A stretch of DNA of 64,000 bases from Curtobacterium sp. MCJR17_055 (GCF_003224335.1 NZ_QKLF01000002.1:496001-560000); one strand, 5' to 3'. Positions 27,327 through 35,666 are shown, numbered from the stretch's first letter. Notes: generated by a model from the sequence alone, not told the origin. Numbers and translations: made by a program.

Positions 27327-28310
27327 ATGGCTTCCGTCCGATCCGCTGCGGCGTCGACCGGCGACGCCGAGCAGGATCGCGACCCGCTCGTCGACCTACG
27401 CCGCGTCGACACCGTCTACCGGCCGGGAGGCCCGGTGGACGTGATCGCGACGCTGCGGCCCCTGTCGCGCGGCTCCGGTGACCCGGCGCACCGGGTGGTC
27501 GGGTCCGACGTCTGGCTCGCGTTGCGCACCCCGGAGGGGCCGGCGTCCGTCCTCGTCCGGGCCGTCGGCGACGCCGTCGCGATCAGCGCGTGGGGTGCCG
27601 GAGCCGCGTGGGCCGTGTCGCACGGACCGGACCTCGTCGGCCGCGGTGACGACTGGTCCGAACTCGACGTGTCCGCGCATGCGTTCCTGGAACAGGCGCG
27701 ACACCGCCAGCCGGGGTTACGGCTCCTCCGGACGAACACCGTCGTCGCGATGCTCGTGCCCGCGATCATGGAGCAGAAGGTGACCTCGCGGCAGGCCTGG
27801 CGTGCGTGGCGGTACCTCGTCCGACGCTTCGGCACGCCCGCACCCGGCCCGGCTCCCGAGGGCATGGTCGTCCCGCCGGACGCCGACACCTGGGCGCGCA
27901 TCCCGAGTTGGGAGTGGCACAAGGCCGGCATCGAGCCCGGGCGCTCGGCGACGGTGATGCGCGTCGTGAAGGTCGCGCCCGCACTCGAACGGACGCTGGC
28001 GCTCGGCCGCGGCGGGGAGCTCGTCGCGAGTCGGCTGCAGTCGATCCCCGGCGTCGGACCGTGGACCGCTGCCGAGACGGCGCAGCGGTCGCACGGGGAC
28101 CCGGACTCGCCGAGCGTCGGGGACTACCACGTGCCAGCCCTCGTCGGATGGGCACTCACCGGAGGGCCGGTCGACGACGACGGGATGCTCGAACTGCTGG
28201 AACCGTGGCGGGGGCACCGCGAACGGGTCGTGCGGCTCATCTCGGGGTCGGGGTTCCGGAAGCCGGCGTTCGGGCCGCGGATGACGATCCAGGACCACCG
28301 CGGGCACTGA
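27327..28310 (+). CDS. AlkA-type DNA-3-methyladenine glycosylase (HhH-GPD)
   Basis: A 327-residue base-excision repair enzyme that removes alkylated purines. AMLVPAIMEQKVTSRQAWRA precedes the helix-hairpin-helix LQSIPGVGPWTAAETAQRS and the GPD region DPDSPSVGDYHVPALVGW, where an Asp (of GDYHVP) is the expected catalytic residue. The N-terminal ~110 residues form the beta-rich domain seen in AlkA relatives. ATG 27327 is 6 nt after TACGAT (27315-27320), a likely leaderless start. A small GGTTGT-GG-ACAACC palindrome (27255-27268) lies in the divergent region shared with pfkA. Confidence 0.85.
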   Translation: MASVRSAAASTGDAEQDRDPLVDLRRVDTVYRPGGPVDVIATLRPLSRGSGDPAHRVVGSDVWLALRTPEGPASVLVRAVGDAVAISAWGAGAAWAVSHGPDLVGRGDDWSELDVSAHAFLEQARHRQPGLRLLRTNTVVAMLVPAIMEQKVTSRQAWRAWRYLVRRFGTPAPGPAPEGMVVPPDADTWARIPSWEWHKAGIEPGRSATVMRVVKVAPALERTLALGRGGELVASRLQSIPGVGPWTAAETAQRSHGDPDSPSVGDYHVPALVGWALTGGPVDDDGMLELLEPWRGHRERVVRLISGSGFRKPAFGPRMTIQDHRGH

Positions 28311-28323
28311 ACATCCGTCGCCG

Positions 28324-28352
28324 TTGCCGCCCGATCGAGGCTCCGCTACTCT
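28324..28352 (+). promoter_or_regulatory. Sigma-70-like promoter of the Abi-associated small RNA
   Basis: TTGCCG (28324-28329) and TACTCT (28347-28352) are separated by exactly 17 bp. The predicted start near 28359 falls just before the 7-bp stem of the RNA. Confidence 0.65.
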
Positions 28353-28358
28353 GGTGCT

Positions 28359-28415
28359 CGTAAGCCCCGTGTGGACCGCTGGTTTCGACCATGTCGCCGG
28401 GGCTCTGCTTTTTTT
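28359..28415 (+). ncRNA. Structured small RNA preceding the Abi-family gene
   Basis: About 57 nt. AGCCCCG (28363-28369) pairs with CGGGGCT (28398-28404). Inside are a 10-nt bulge, a hairpin TGGT-TTCG-ACCA (28380-28391) with a UUCG tetraloop, and a 6-nt bulge TGTCGC. A run of seven T (28409-28415) follows, giving an intrinsic terminator that is rare in this GC-rich window. The same architecture recurs at 63175-63220 next to the second Abi gene with compensated base changes. It could be a toxin-neutralising RNA, a guide-like partner or an attenuator for the Abi gene 19 nt downstream. The structure is seen; the role is inferred. Confidence 0.68.
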
Positions 28416-28434
28416 CTGCGGGGAAGTTGGGGAA

Positions 28435-29121
28435 GTGTCGGACTCCTGGGTGGACGACTGGCTCGGCGCCGCGCGGTTCGCGCGGTACGTGGCAGACGCC
28501 GACGGCGACCGAAGCCGGGCCCTTCGCCTGTACGAATGGAACGTCCAGGCGGGGCAAGCGCTCATGCACGACATCGCCCACTTCGAAGTGGCACTGCGGA
28601 ACGCCTACGACACGGCCATCTCGGCGCGCTGGCGAACGAACACGCACTGGCTCCTCGATGCGGAATCGCCTGCGATCGTCCCGATCTGGCGCACGAGGAA
28701 CGTCAAGGGGATCAAACGGGGCTCGGACGTCAACGCCCTCAACCGGAAAGCAGTCGATGCCGCCATCGCTCGCTGTGGTTTCGGAAGCGCGACCCCCGGG
28801 AAGGTGATCGCGGAGTTGACCCTCGGGTTCTGGCGGCAGCTGACGACCAACGCGATGGAGAAGACCGTCTGGGTGCCGTACCTGCACCACGCCTTCCCGA
28901 AGGGTACGCAACGCTCTCACGTCGACCACACGATCGAGTCGGTGAACACGCTCCGCAACCGGATCGCGCATCACGAACCCATAGCGACGCGGTCGGGGAG
29001 CCCGGACCCCGCTCAGGTACACCGGGAGATGTTGAACATCCTCAATGGCATCGCTCCAGCGGTCTACAGCCACGTGTCCGAGACATCGCGTGTCCGGCAT
29101 GTACTGACGCTCCGCCCATGA
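28435..29121 (+). CDS. Abi family protein (Abi_2-like, HEPN-type RNase candidate)
   Basis: A 228-residue all-helical protein of the AbiD/AbiF-like (Abi_2) kind linked to abortive infection. The N-terminal helices carry RALRLYEWNVQAGQALMHDI and HFEVALRNAYD. The middle has VIAELTLGFWRQL. The C-terminal part has TLRNRIAHHEP, with R174-x4-H179/H180 matching the HEPN RNase motif Rx4-6H. GTG 28435 is preferred to the longer frame from 28324 because that would run through the structured RNA and terminator. The closest relative in the window is the damaged gene at 62474-63147. Expression presumably depends on read-through of the RNA terminator. Target and trigger are unknown. Confidence 0.82.
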   Translation: MSDSWVDDWLGAARFARYVADADGDRSRALRLYEWNVQAGQALMHDIAHFEVALRNAYDTAISARWRTNTHWLLDAESPAIVPIWRTRNVKGIKRGSDVNALNRKAVDAAIARCGFGSATPGKVIAELTLGFWRQLTTNAMEKTVWVPYLHHAFPKGTQRSHVDHTIESVNTLRNRIAHHEPIATRSGSPDPAQVHREMLNILNGIAPAVYSHVSETSRVRHVLTLRP

Positions 29122-29179
29122 GTAGCTCCCGACGGCCAGCCGCGCGGGCATGGCTCGGAGGAGCAGCAGCGTCCCGCGG

Positions 29180-30043
29180 TCAGCTGTGCCGTGCACCCTC
29201 GCCGGCGAGCACCGCGCGGTAGCCCTCGCGGAAGGTCGGGTAGCGGAACGTGAAGCCGGTCGACCGCAGGAGCGCGTTCGACAGCCGCTTGTCGCCTCCC
29301 GCCTGCCGGTCGGACGCCGGACCCGACCCCGGTGCCGGCACCGCCAGTTCGTCGGCGAGGAACCGGAGCACGTCGTCGAGTCGGACTGGCTGGTCGTCGG
29401 TGCCCAGGTAGGTCGGCGCCGGGTCGTCGAGTGTCGCGAGGTGCACGATCGCGGCCGCGGCGTCGTCGCGGTGGATGCGGTTCGTGTGGGGAGACGCCCC
29501 CGGGCTCGGCGCGAGTCGGGCCGCGCCGGATCGCACCTGGTCGATGAGCCGCTCCCGCCCGGGCCCGTAGATCCCCGAGAGTCGGAGGAGCACCGCACGC
29601 GGCGCTCGCTCTCGGAGGAGCGCTTCGGCCTCCACGAGGACCTGCGCCGTGGGCGTCCCGCCGGTCGCCGGGGTCTCCTCGGTGACGACGCTGCCGTCCG
29701 ACACGTCGTAGACCGCGGTCGAGGACACGACGACGATCCGCGGGCTCGCTCCCGACCGGTCGATGCCGTCCAGCACGTTCCGGAGGCCGTCGACGTAGGT
29801 CGCCCGGTACTCGTCCGGGTCCCGGCTGCCCGCGGCCAGGGCGACGACCACGATCGCGGTGTCGGCGTCGATCTCGGGCACGTCCTGGCGCAGGTCGGTG
29901 CTCCGGCCCTCGATCGGTGCGGGCAGGAGCTCCGCGCGACGACGGAGTCCGACGACGCGGTACCCGAGGTCGGCGAAGCGGAGGGCGGCCTCGGTGCCGA
30001 GGTCGCCGCAGCCGGCGATGACGACGGTCTGGTGGTGCAGCAT
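29180..30043 (-). CDS. NAD(P)-dependent SDR/epimerase-like protein
   Basis: A 287-residue Rossmann-fold protein of the atypical/extended SDR kind. TVVIAGCGDLGTEAALRFAD is the nucleotide-binding motif, and GYRVVGLRRR follows strand 2. VVSSTAVYDVSDGSVVTEET resembles the Ser/Tyr active-site strand of YeeZ-like proteins, and RLSGIYGPGRERLIDQV and NRIHRDDAAAAIVHLA are typical epimerase motifs. The Tyr-x3-Lys pair is not clean, so catalytic competence is uncertain. ATG 30043 has GGAAGGG about 8 nt upstream. It stands alone, convergent with the Abi gene. Confidence 0.8.
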   Translation of the reverse strand: MLHHQTVVIAGCGDLGTEAALRFADLGYRVVGLRRRAELLPAPIEGRSTDLRQDVPEIDADTAIVVVALAAGSRDPDEYRATYVDGLRNVLDGIDRSGASPRIVVVSSTAVYDVSDGSVVTEETPATGGTPTAQVLVEAEALLRERAPRAVLLRLSGIYGPGRERLIDQVRSGAARLAPSPGASPHTNRIHRDDAAAAIVHLATLDDPAPTYLGTDDQPVRLDDVLRFLADELAVPAPGSGPASDRQAGGDKRLSNALLRSTGFTFRYPTFREGYRAVLAGEGARHS

Positions 30044-30117
30044 GGCTCGACCCTTCCACGGAAGGTGCGCCGGTGTCCGGCGGTGCGCAGGCGAACCGGT
30101 GCGATGAGCGCCCGTCC

Positions 30118-30891
30118 TCAGGCGAGGTGACCGGTCGCCGCCACGTGCAGCGTCACCGACTCCGCCCCCCGGAACGCCGCCAGTTGCTCCTCCGTCGCCC
30201 CGTCGTCCGTGACGAGCACCCACGGCCGCTCGATCCGCGTCCACCAGTGGGCCGAGGCCACCCCGAGCTTCGTCGAGTCCGCCAGCACGTACAGCTCGCG
30301 CGCCCGCTCGACCATCACGCGCTTCAACGACGCCTGCTCCGGCGTCTCCTCGCCGAGCCCGAACTCCGCGGAGACCCCGTCGGCCCCGAGGAACGCGACG
30401 TCGGCCGACACATCCGCCATCACCCGCTCGGCGAAGGGCCCGACGAACCCCGAGCTGATGTGCCGCAGCCGCCCGCCCACGACGATGAGCTCGACTCCCG
30501 TGCTGTGCTCGAGTGCGTTGGTGGTCGTCAGTCCGGTCGTCACGACGGTGATGCCCTCGCGGTGGACGAGGTTCCGCGCGAGCGCCCCCACGGTGGTCCC
30601 GGCGTCGAGCACGGCGACGGCCCCGTCCTCCACGAACGTGCTCGCGAGCCGGCCGATCGCTGCCTTCTGCTCGACGGCGATCGCCTCACGCTCCCGCAGA
30701 CTCCGCTCCGCCCCGCCGATGGTCTGCGCACCGCCGTACGTCCGGACGATGGTGCCGTCCCGCGTCATCGTGTCGAGGTCCCGCCGGATCGTCGACGCGG
30801 AGACCGAGAACACCGCTGCGAGCTCGTCGACGGTGACGGGCTTCTCCTGCAGCAGGCGGCTGATCTCGCGCCGACGGTCGCGGGCGTTCAC
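30118..30891 (-). CDS. DeoR/GlpR family transcriptional regulator
   Basis: A 257-residue repressor type. The N-terminal winged helix (REISRLLQEKPVTVDELAAV, FSVSASTIRRDLDTM) carries the DeoR signature. The C-terminal DeoRC sugar-phosphate sensor domain shows VLDAGTTVGALARNL, VVTTGLTTTNAL, VVGGRL and VAFLGADGVS. The last gene of the four-carbon acid operon, it starts 2 bp after the pdxA2 stop, so it probably controls its own operon through the palindrome at 34155-34190. The inducer may be a phosphorylated pathway intermediate (inference from the family). Confidence 0.9.
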   Translation of the reverse strand: MNARDRRREISRLLQEKPVTVDELAAVFSVSASTIRRDLDTMTRDGTIVRTYGGAQTIGGAERSLREREAIAVEQKAAIGRLASTFVEDGAVAVLDAGTTVGALARNLVHREGITVVTTGLTTTNALEHSTGVELIVVGGRLRHISSGFVGPFAERVMADVSADVAFLGADGVSAEFGLGEETPEQASLKRVMVERARELYVLADSTKLGVASAHWWTRIERPWVLVTDDGATEEQLAAFRGAESVTLHVAATGHLA

Positions 30892-30892
30892 G

Positions 30893-31888
30893 TCAGCCTT
30901 CGCGCTCCGGGGACAGGTCGGCGGCCTGACGGAGCGCTTCGAGCAGCGGTTCGTGGTCCACGATGTCCTTCCCGGCGATGTCGAACGCCGTTCCGTGGTC
31001 GACCGAGGTCCGGACGAACGGCAGGCCGACGGTGACGTTCACACCGTTCTTCAGCCCGAGCACCTTCACCGGGATGTGGCCCTGGTCATGGTACTGGGCG
31101 ACGACCAGGTCGTAGTCGCCGCGACTGGCGAGCATGAAGAGGGTGTCGGCGGGCAGCGGACCGATGACGTCGAGGCCCTCGGCACGTGCTCGGTCGACGC
31201 CGGGCTGGATCTTCTGGGCCTCCTCGTCGTTGCCGAACAGGCCGTTCTCGCCACCGTGCGGGTTGATCGCGGCGACGGCGATGCGCGGACGCTCGTTGCC
31301 GGAGCGGACGAGCAGGTCGTTGCCGCGCGCGATGGTGCGGTAGACCCGGTCACCGTTGATGGCGGCGACGGCGTCGACGAGGCCCAGGTGCGTGGTGACG
31401 TGGATGACGCGCATGTTCGGCGCGGTGAGCATCATCGAGACCTCGTCGATCCCCGCGAGTTCGGCGAGCATCTCGGTGTGGCCGGGGTACTGGTGCCCGC
31501 CCATGTGCAGCGCGGCCTTGTTGAGCGGACCGGTGCAGATGGCGTCGATCGTGCCGGCCATCGCGAGCTCGACGGCCTTCTCGATGAACAGGAAGGCGCC
31601 GTGTCCGGCCTCGGCGGAGAGTTCGCCCCAGGCCAGGTCCTCGGGGATGCACGGGATGTCGAGGACGTCGATGGTGGTCGGGTCCTCGGTCACCTCGGAC
31701 GGGTCACTGATCCGGTTGAGGGTCAGCGTGCTCGAGATGACGTCCATGGCGAGCTGCAGACGGCGGAGGTCGCCGATGACGAACATCGTCGCCAGCGACC
31801 GGGTCGCCTGGTCGGCCATCGCCTTGGCGATGATCTCGGGCCCGACGCCGGCGGCGTCACCCATCGTGATCGCGATGATCGGCTTCAT
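30893..31888 (-). CDS. pdxA2: PdxA2-type four-carbon acid 4-phosphate dehydrogenase
   Basis: A 331-residue member of the PdxA family. IIAITMGDAAGVGPEIIAKA, ICTGPLNKAALHMGGHQYPG, HTEMLAEL, VTTHLGLVDAV, AAINPHGGENGLFGNDE and VAQYHDQGHIPVKVLG hold the metal-binding His/Asp and phosphate sites. PdxA2 paralogues oxidise and decarboxylate D-threonate or D-erythronate 4-phosphate to dihydroxyacetone phosphate rather than making vitamin B6. The neighbours (DUF1537 kinase, permease, DeoR) strongly favour that role. ATG 31888 has GAGGAA about 6 nt upstream. Confidence 0.88.
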   Translation of the reverse strand: MKPIIAITMGDAAGVGPEIIAKAMADQATRSLATMFVIGDLRRLQLAMDVISSTLTLNRISDPSEVTEDPTTIDVLDIPCIPEDLAWGELSAEAGHGAFLFIEKAVELAMAGTIDAICTGPLNKAALHMGGHQYPGHTEMLAELAGIDEVSMMLTAPNMRVIHVTTHLGLVDAVAAINGDRVYRTIARGNDLLVRSGNERPRIAVAAINPHGGENGLFGNDEEAQKIQPGVDRARAEGLDVIGPLPADTLFMLASRGDYDLVVAQYHDQGHIPVKVLGLKNGVNVTVGLPFVRTSVDHGTAFDIAGKDIVDHEPLLEALRQAADLSPEREG

Positions 31889-31896
31889 TGTGTTCC

Positions 31897-33081
31897 TCAC
31901 TCTTCGGTGTTCAGCTGTCGGAGGGCCCGGACCGTGCGGGCGAGGGTGCCGGCGTCGCCGAACGCACCCGCCTTCGTCACGAGGATCGGGCGGTGGTCGG
32001 GGTGGCTGCTCAGGACGACGCCGGGTTCGACGGTCCCGTGCACGCGGACGCTGTCGATGCCGAGCGCGTCGAGGACGGCCCGCGCGGTCTCCCCGCCGGT
32101 CAGGACGAGGGCGTCGAAGCGGTGCGCACTCCGCGTGACGGTCGTCGCGAGTGCCGCGGCGACGTCGAGGGCGTTCCCCTTGTCGACCGGGATGCCCAGG
32201 TCGGGCGTCAGGACGACGTCGCCGGGAGCGCTGGAGATCTGGTCCGTCGCAGCCTGCTCGCCGTCGTCGCGGTGCCGCAACTCGACGTGCTCGGCGCCGC
32301 GGCGTACGAGTTCGTCGATCTGGGACCGGGCGGGGCCGGAGTAGCTCCCGACGACGACGAGCACGCGGTCGACGGCCGGCAGCGGGGGAGCCGACATCGC
32401 GGTCGCGCCGTCGGTCGGCACCATGTGCGCGGCGAGTCCGCCGGACCCGGTCGCCAGGACCGGACCCGCGACCAGCCGGGAGGCCCGGGCGATCTGCTCG
32501 AGATCGGCGTCGGTGACCGCGTCGACGACCACCGCGTCAGCGCCGTCGGTGCGAAGACGGTCGAGGCGACCGGCGAGGACCGCGGGGCTGTCCGCCGGAC
32601 CGGGGGTGAGCCTCCCGGCCTGGAGGCCCGCGGCGGCGAGCGAGGCGACGACGTCGCCGGCGTGGTCGCCGTCCGTGTTCGGGACGCCGTCCACGTGGAC
32701 GACCCCGCCGACGGTCGTGCGGCCGGTGCCGGGGAAGGCGGGGGCGACGACAGCCAGGCCGCGTTCAGCGCCGGAGATCGCGGTGAGGGCTGCGGCGAGT
32801 TCGGCGCCGACGTTCCCGCGGAGGAGCGAGTCGATCTTCTTGAAGACCGGTCGGCCGAGGGCGACCGAGCGGCGGACGACCGACCCGACCAGATCCGCGG
32901 CCTCCTGCTCGGGCAGGTACCGGCTCTCGGTGTCCACGGCGAGGACGTCCGCGGCGGGCCACGGCACGTCGGGGCCGAGGACGACGGCGCTGGTGCGCGC
33001 CGATCCGTAGCCGCCGGCGGCGTCGGCGGCCCCGGTCAGGTCGTCGGCGACGATCGTCAGGGTCGCGTGCGTCCCGCTCAC
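31897..33081 (-). CDS. Four-carbon acid sugar kinase (DUF1537 family)
   Basis: A 394-residue kinase. The N-terminal domain begins TLTIVADDLTGAADAAGGYG, the DUF1537 signature DDLTGA, and has DTESRYL and PVFKKIDSLLRGNVGAEL. The C-terminal domain has VVVGSYSGPARSQI, ALVLTGGETARAVLDALGI and LVTKAGAFGD. Family members (DtnK/DenK/OtnK) phosphorylate D-threonate, D-erythronate or 3-oxo-tetronate at C4. GTG 33081 overlaps the permease stop (GTGA), and its own stop is 8 bp before pdxA2. Absence of OtnC/OtnI aldolase and isomerase genes fits a threonate- or erythronate-type substrate. Confidence 0.9.
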   Translation of the reverse strand: MSGTHATLTIVADDLTGAADAAGGYGSARTSAVVLGPDVPWPAADVLAVDTESRYLPEQEAADLVGSVVRRSVALGRPVFKKIDSLLRGNVGAELAAALTAISGAERGLAVVAPAFPGTGRTTVGGVVHVDGVPNTDGDHAGDVVASLAAAGLQAGRLTPGPADSPAVLAGRLDRLRTDGADAVVVDAVTDADLEQIARASRLVAGPVLATGSGGLAAHMVPTDGATAMSAPPLPAVDRVLVVVGSYSGPARSQIDELVRRGAEHVELRHRDDGEQAATDQISSAPGDVVLTPDLGIPVDKGNALDVAAALATTVTRSAHRFDALVLTGGETARAVLDALGIDSVRVHGTVEPGVVLSSHPDHRPILVTKAGAFGDAGTLARTVRALRQLNTEE

Positions 33082-34100
33082 GTGGCGGCTCCGTTCCCCG
33101 CGCTCTCCACGGGAGCGGCGTTCGCGGGCGTCGTGTCCGTGCCGCCCTTCTTCGCCGCGATCCGCCGTGCGTACCAGGCGACGACGAGCGGGGTCCCGAT
33201 CGAGGTCACCACGATGGCGGCGGACACCAGCACGGTGGCGGGACCCGCTGCCTCCTTGTAGGCCGGGTTGGCGGCGGCGACGAGCATCGGCACCGCGGCG
33301 GCGTTGCCCGCGGTGGAGGACGCGGCGAGGCCGCCGAGGCCGGTGCCACCGGTGAGGCGGTCGGCGAGGAACAGGACGCTGCCGCCGAGGAAGAGCACGA
33401 CCAGGCCGAGCAGGACACCGAGCAGTCCCGCGCTGAGGACGGTCTGCAGGCTGATGCCGAAGCCGAGCGCCAGGCCGAAGAAGAAGATGAGGACCGGTGC
33501 CGCGGAGGAGAGGAACTTCCGCATCGCCGGGTCGAGCGAGCCGAGGACCATGCCGAGCACCAGGGGGATGAGTGCACCGACGAGGGCCTGCCATGGGAAC
33601 GCGGACAGCCCGGCGACCCCGAGGATGAGCATCGTGAGGAAGGGGCCGGACTCGATCGTCATGATCGAGTACGCGGCGACGTCCTTGGGCTTGCCGTACT
33701 GGCCCATGAGCGCCATGTAGAGGCCGCCGTTCGTGTCGCTGAACGCGGCGACGAGGGCCAGGACGGACAGGCCGGTGAGGAAGCCGCCCTGGATGGGCAG
33801 CTCGGACATGAACTGCCCGGCGACCACACCGATGACGACGGCGAGCAGCACCTTCGAGCCGAAGAGCGCCCCGCCCTTCTTGAGGATGTACGGCGTCGCG
33901 CGCAGGTCGATGCTCGCACCCATGCAGACGTAGAAGACGGCCAGGATCGGCGTGCTCCCGGTAAGGAGGCCTCCGGTGAAGGACCCGAAGAAGTCCGCGG
34001 TGCCCGGGGCGACCGTCGCGAGGACGGCACCCACGAGGAGCGGGACGAGCATCATGCCGCCGGGGACCTTCTCGATCCCGGCCTTGATCGGAACGGACAT
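33078..34100 (-). CDS. KdgT-type sugar-acid permease
   Basis: A 340-residue transporter with about ten hydrophobic helices. KVPGGMMLVPLLVGAVLAT, GSTPILAVFYVCMGASIDLR, ALVAAFSDTNGGLYMALMGQ, SIMTIESGPFLTMLILG and AASSTAGNAAAVPMLVAAA match the 2-keto-3-deoxygluconate permease (KdgT) family. As first gene of the operon with a DUF1537 kinase and PdxA2, it likely imports a four-carbon sugar acid, not necessarily KDG. ATG 34100 has GGAG 6 nt upstream and is preferred over ATG 34112. The C-terminal tail is polar. Confidence 0.87.
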   Translation of the reverse strand: MSVPIKAGIEKVPGGMMLVPLLVGAVLATVAPGTADFFGSFTGGLLTGSTPILAVFYVCMGASIDLRATPYILKKGGALFGSKVLLAVVIGVVAGQFMSELPIQGGFLTGLSVLALVAAFSDTNGGLYMALMGQYGKPKDVAAYSIMTIESGPFLTMLILGVAGLSAFPWQALVGALIPLVLGMVLGSLDPAMRKFLSSAAPVLIFFFGLALGFGISLQTVLSAGLLGVLLGLVVLFLGGSVLFLADRLTGGTGLGGLAASSTAGNAAAVPMLVAAANPAYKEAAGPATVLVSAAIVVTSIGTPLVVAWYARRIAAKKGGTDTTPANAAPVESAGNGAAT

Positions 34101-34154
34101 ACGCAACTCCATCGTTTCGTTCCCGGGCGCTGACGTGCTCGGTGTCTCCAGGAT

Positions 34155-34200
34155 TGCACAGAACGCGCAACTGTTTGCGCGTTCTGTGCAGAACGCGCAA
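34155..34200 (-). promoter_or_regulatory. Long palindromic operator of the four-carbon acid operon
   Basis: A perfect inverted repeat with 16-bp arms (34155-34170 and 34175-34190) around CTGT. The half-site is CAGAACGCGCAA, and a third direct copy lies at 34189-34200. It sits 55-100 bp upstream of the permease start. It is the obvious binding site for the DeoR-type repressor at the end of the operon; three half-sites would allow cooperative binding or DNA bending. Confidence 0.75.
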
Positions 34201-34297
34201 CCGACCCCTGTGGAGCACGCGGTCCTGCCGGGAACGAGACGAGCCTCCCGTCCGTCGCGATGACGGCCAGGAGGCCCGGTGCACTCGGGTGGGCTGC

Positions 34298-34708
34298 TCA
34301 GGCCATCGGCGCGCGCACCTCGTCGACGTCGACGACCTCGTGCCGGAGGGTCTCGTCGACGACCTCGTCGTGCGTGACGGTGTGCGTGGTGAGCGTGACG
34401 CGCTCGACCGGCACGACGGTCTTGGTCACGACGAGCTGCTCCTCGTGCAGGACGACCACGATCGGTTCGCGGACGGTGTCGCCGGTGCCGGCCGGCAGGC
34501 GGGTCTCACCGGTGATCGGCTCGCGGGTCAGGCGGATCTCCTCACGGCTGACGTCGACCGTGACGGTGCGCTGCTCGGTGACGATGTACCGCTCGAGTCG
34601 GACGCGTTCCGTGGCGTGACGCTCGGTGGTGACGGCGAGGCGCTCCTCGCTGCGGACCACCTCGACGTGGTCGTCGGCGTCGGACACGTGCTGCTGGTCT
34701 CGGTTCAT
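34298..34708 (-). CDS. DUF2382 domain protein
   Basis: A 136-residue soluble acidic protein consisting of one DUF2382 domain. Repeating beta-strand phrases are visible: VVRSEERLAVTTERHATERV, ERYIVTEQRTVTVDVSREEI, RLTREPITGE and VVVLHEEQLVVTKTVVPVER. ATG 34708 has GGAG about 9 nt upstream. It is the smaller partner of the PRC-barrel/DUF2382 gene 143 bp upstream on the same strand. Such proteins are common in stress-tolerant bacteria, but no biochemical role is known to me. Confidence 0.82.
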   Translation of the reverse strand: MNRDQQHVSDADDHVEVVRSEERLAVTTERHATERVRLERYIVTEQRTVTVDVSREEIRLTREPITGETRLPAGTGDTVREPIVVVLHEEQLVVTKTVVPVERVTLTTHTVTHDEVVDETLRHEVVDVDEVRAPMA

Positions 34709-34850
34709 GCTCTGCTCCGTTGGGCCGTGCGGTGCTCCGTTGAGGGAACGGGAGGGGCGGGTACGCCTGTCGGCCCCGCTCGTCATGATCGGGGCCGACA
34801 GGTGTGAGCGGGCTCAGTCCCGGCGACGGAGGGGTCGCCGCCGGTGGTGC

Positions 34851-35666
34851 TCAGGAGCGGAGGTCGCGGTCGGTGGACCCGGTGGCGCTGCGGACCTCGC
34901 TGTCGTCGAGTTCGATCTCCTCGTGGGCGACCTCCTCGTCGACGGTCTGCTGCTCGGTGACGGTCTCCGTGCCGAGGCGGACGCGTTCGACGGGGACGGT
35001 CTCCTTGGCGGTCACGACGCGCTCCTCGGAGAGGACGACCTCGTGCTCCTCCTCGCTGAGCTCCGGGCCGGCGAGGGCGTCGGCGGCGTTCGCGTCGGTG
35101 ATCGGCTCGCGGGAGAGGGTGACCTCCTCGTGGCTGACCGGGACGGTCTTGGTGACCTGCTCGGTGACGACGTGCTTGCGCAGACGAGCACGGCCGGTCC
35201 GGACCTGCTCGGTGCCGACGTGCAGACGCTCCTCGGAGCGGGTCATGGCGTCGTCGGTCGTCGGGCCGGAGGTGTCGTGGCCCTGGGTGCCGTGGGTGTT
35301 CACACCACGGTCGGCGTCCTGGTCGTACAGGGGCTGCTCGTCCGCCACGGAGGTGTCGGTCATGCCGTAGTACGAGTAGAGCGCCTGCTCCTCCTCGTCG
35401 CTGAGGGCACCATCCGCCTCGACGCGCGGTGCGTCCTTGACGAACGCCTTCTCGTACGCGACGCGGACGATGCCGGCGTCGAAGTTGGCGTCGGTCAGCG
35501 GGGCGAAGGTCTCGGACGAGCCGAAGAGCCCCGTGCGGATCGTCACCCAGGTCGGCGCCTGCGTGTCGTTGTCGACGTAGACCTGTCCGACCGTGCCGAT
35601 CTTGGCCTCGCCGCTGCCGTAGACGTCGGCGCCGATGAGGTCGTTGATGCTGTTGCTGTCGATCAT
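34851..35666 (-). CDS. PRC-barrel and DUF2382 domain protein
   Basis: A 271-residue protein. Residues 1-85 form a PRC-barrel (INDLIGADVYGSGEAKIGTV, VYVDNDTQAPTWVTIRTG, FAPLTDANFDAGIVRVAYEK). A linker (QALYSYYGMTDTS, then an acidic stretch) leads to DUF2382 at about 145-260 with EERLHVGTEQVRTGRARLRK, VPVSHEEVTLSREPITDAN and VTAKETVPVERVRLGTETV. This domain pair is frequent in Actinobacteria and Deinococci; function unclear, possibly envelope or stress related. ATG 35666 has GGAG about 10 nt upstream. The TetR twin operators lie between it and the divergent TetR gene, so it may be a regulatory target. Confidence 0.85.
   Translation of the reverse strand: MIDSNSINDLIGADVYGSGEAKIGTVGQVYVDNDTQAPTWVTIRTGLFGSSETFAPLTDANFDAGIVRVAYEKAFVKDAPRVEADGALSDEEEQALYSYYGMTDTSVADEQPLYDQDADRGVNTHGTQGHDTSGPTTDDAMTRSEERLHVGTEQVRTGRARLRKHVVTEQVTKTVPVSHEEVTLSREPITDANAADALAGPELSEEEHEVVLSEERVVTAKETVPVERVRLGTETVTEQQTVDEEVAHEEIELDDSEVRSATGSTDRDLRS

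Noticed and set aside
27421-32480. Recurrent GCCGGGAGGCCCGG as a dispersed mobile repeat
   Set aside because: Several copies (11512, 24960, 27421, 32468) lie inside coding sequence and fit codon usage; the count is too small to judge by eye.
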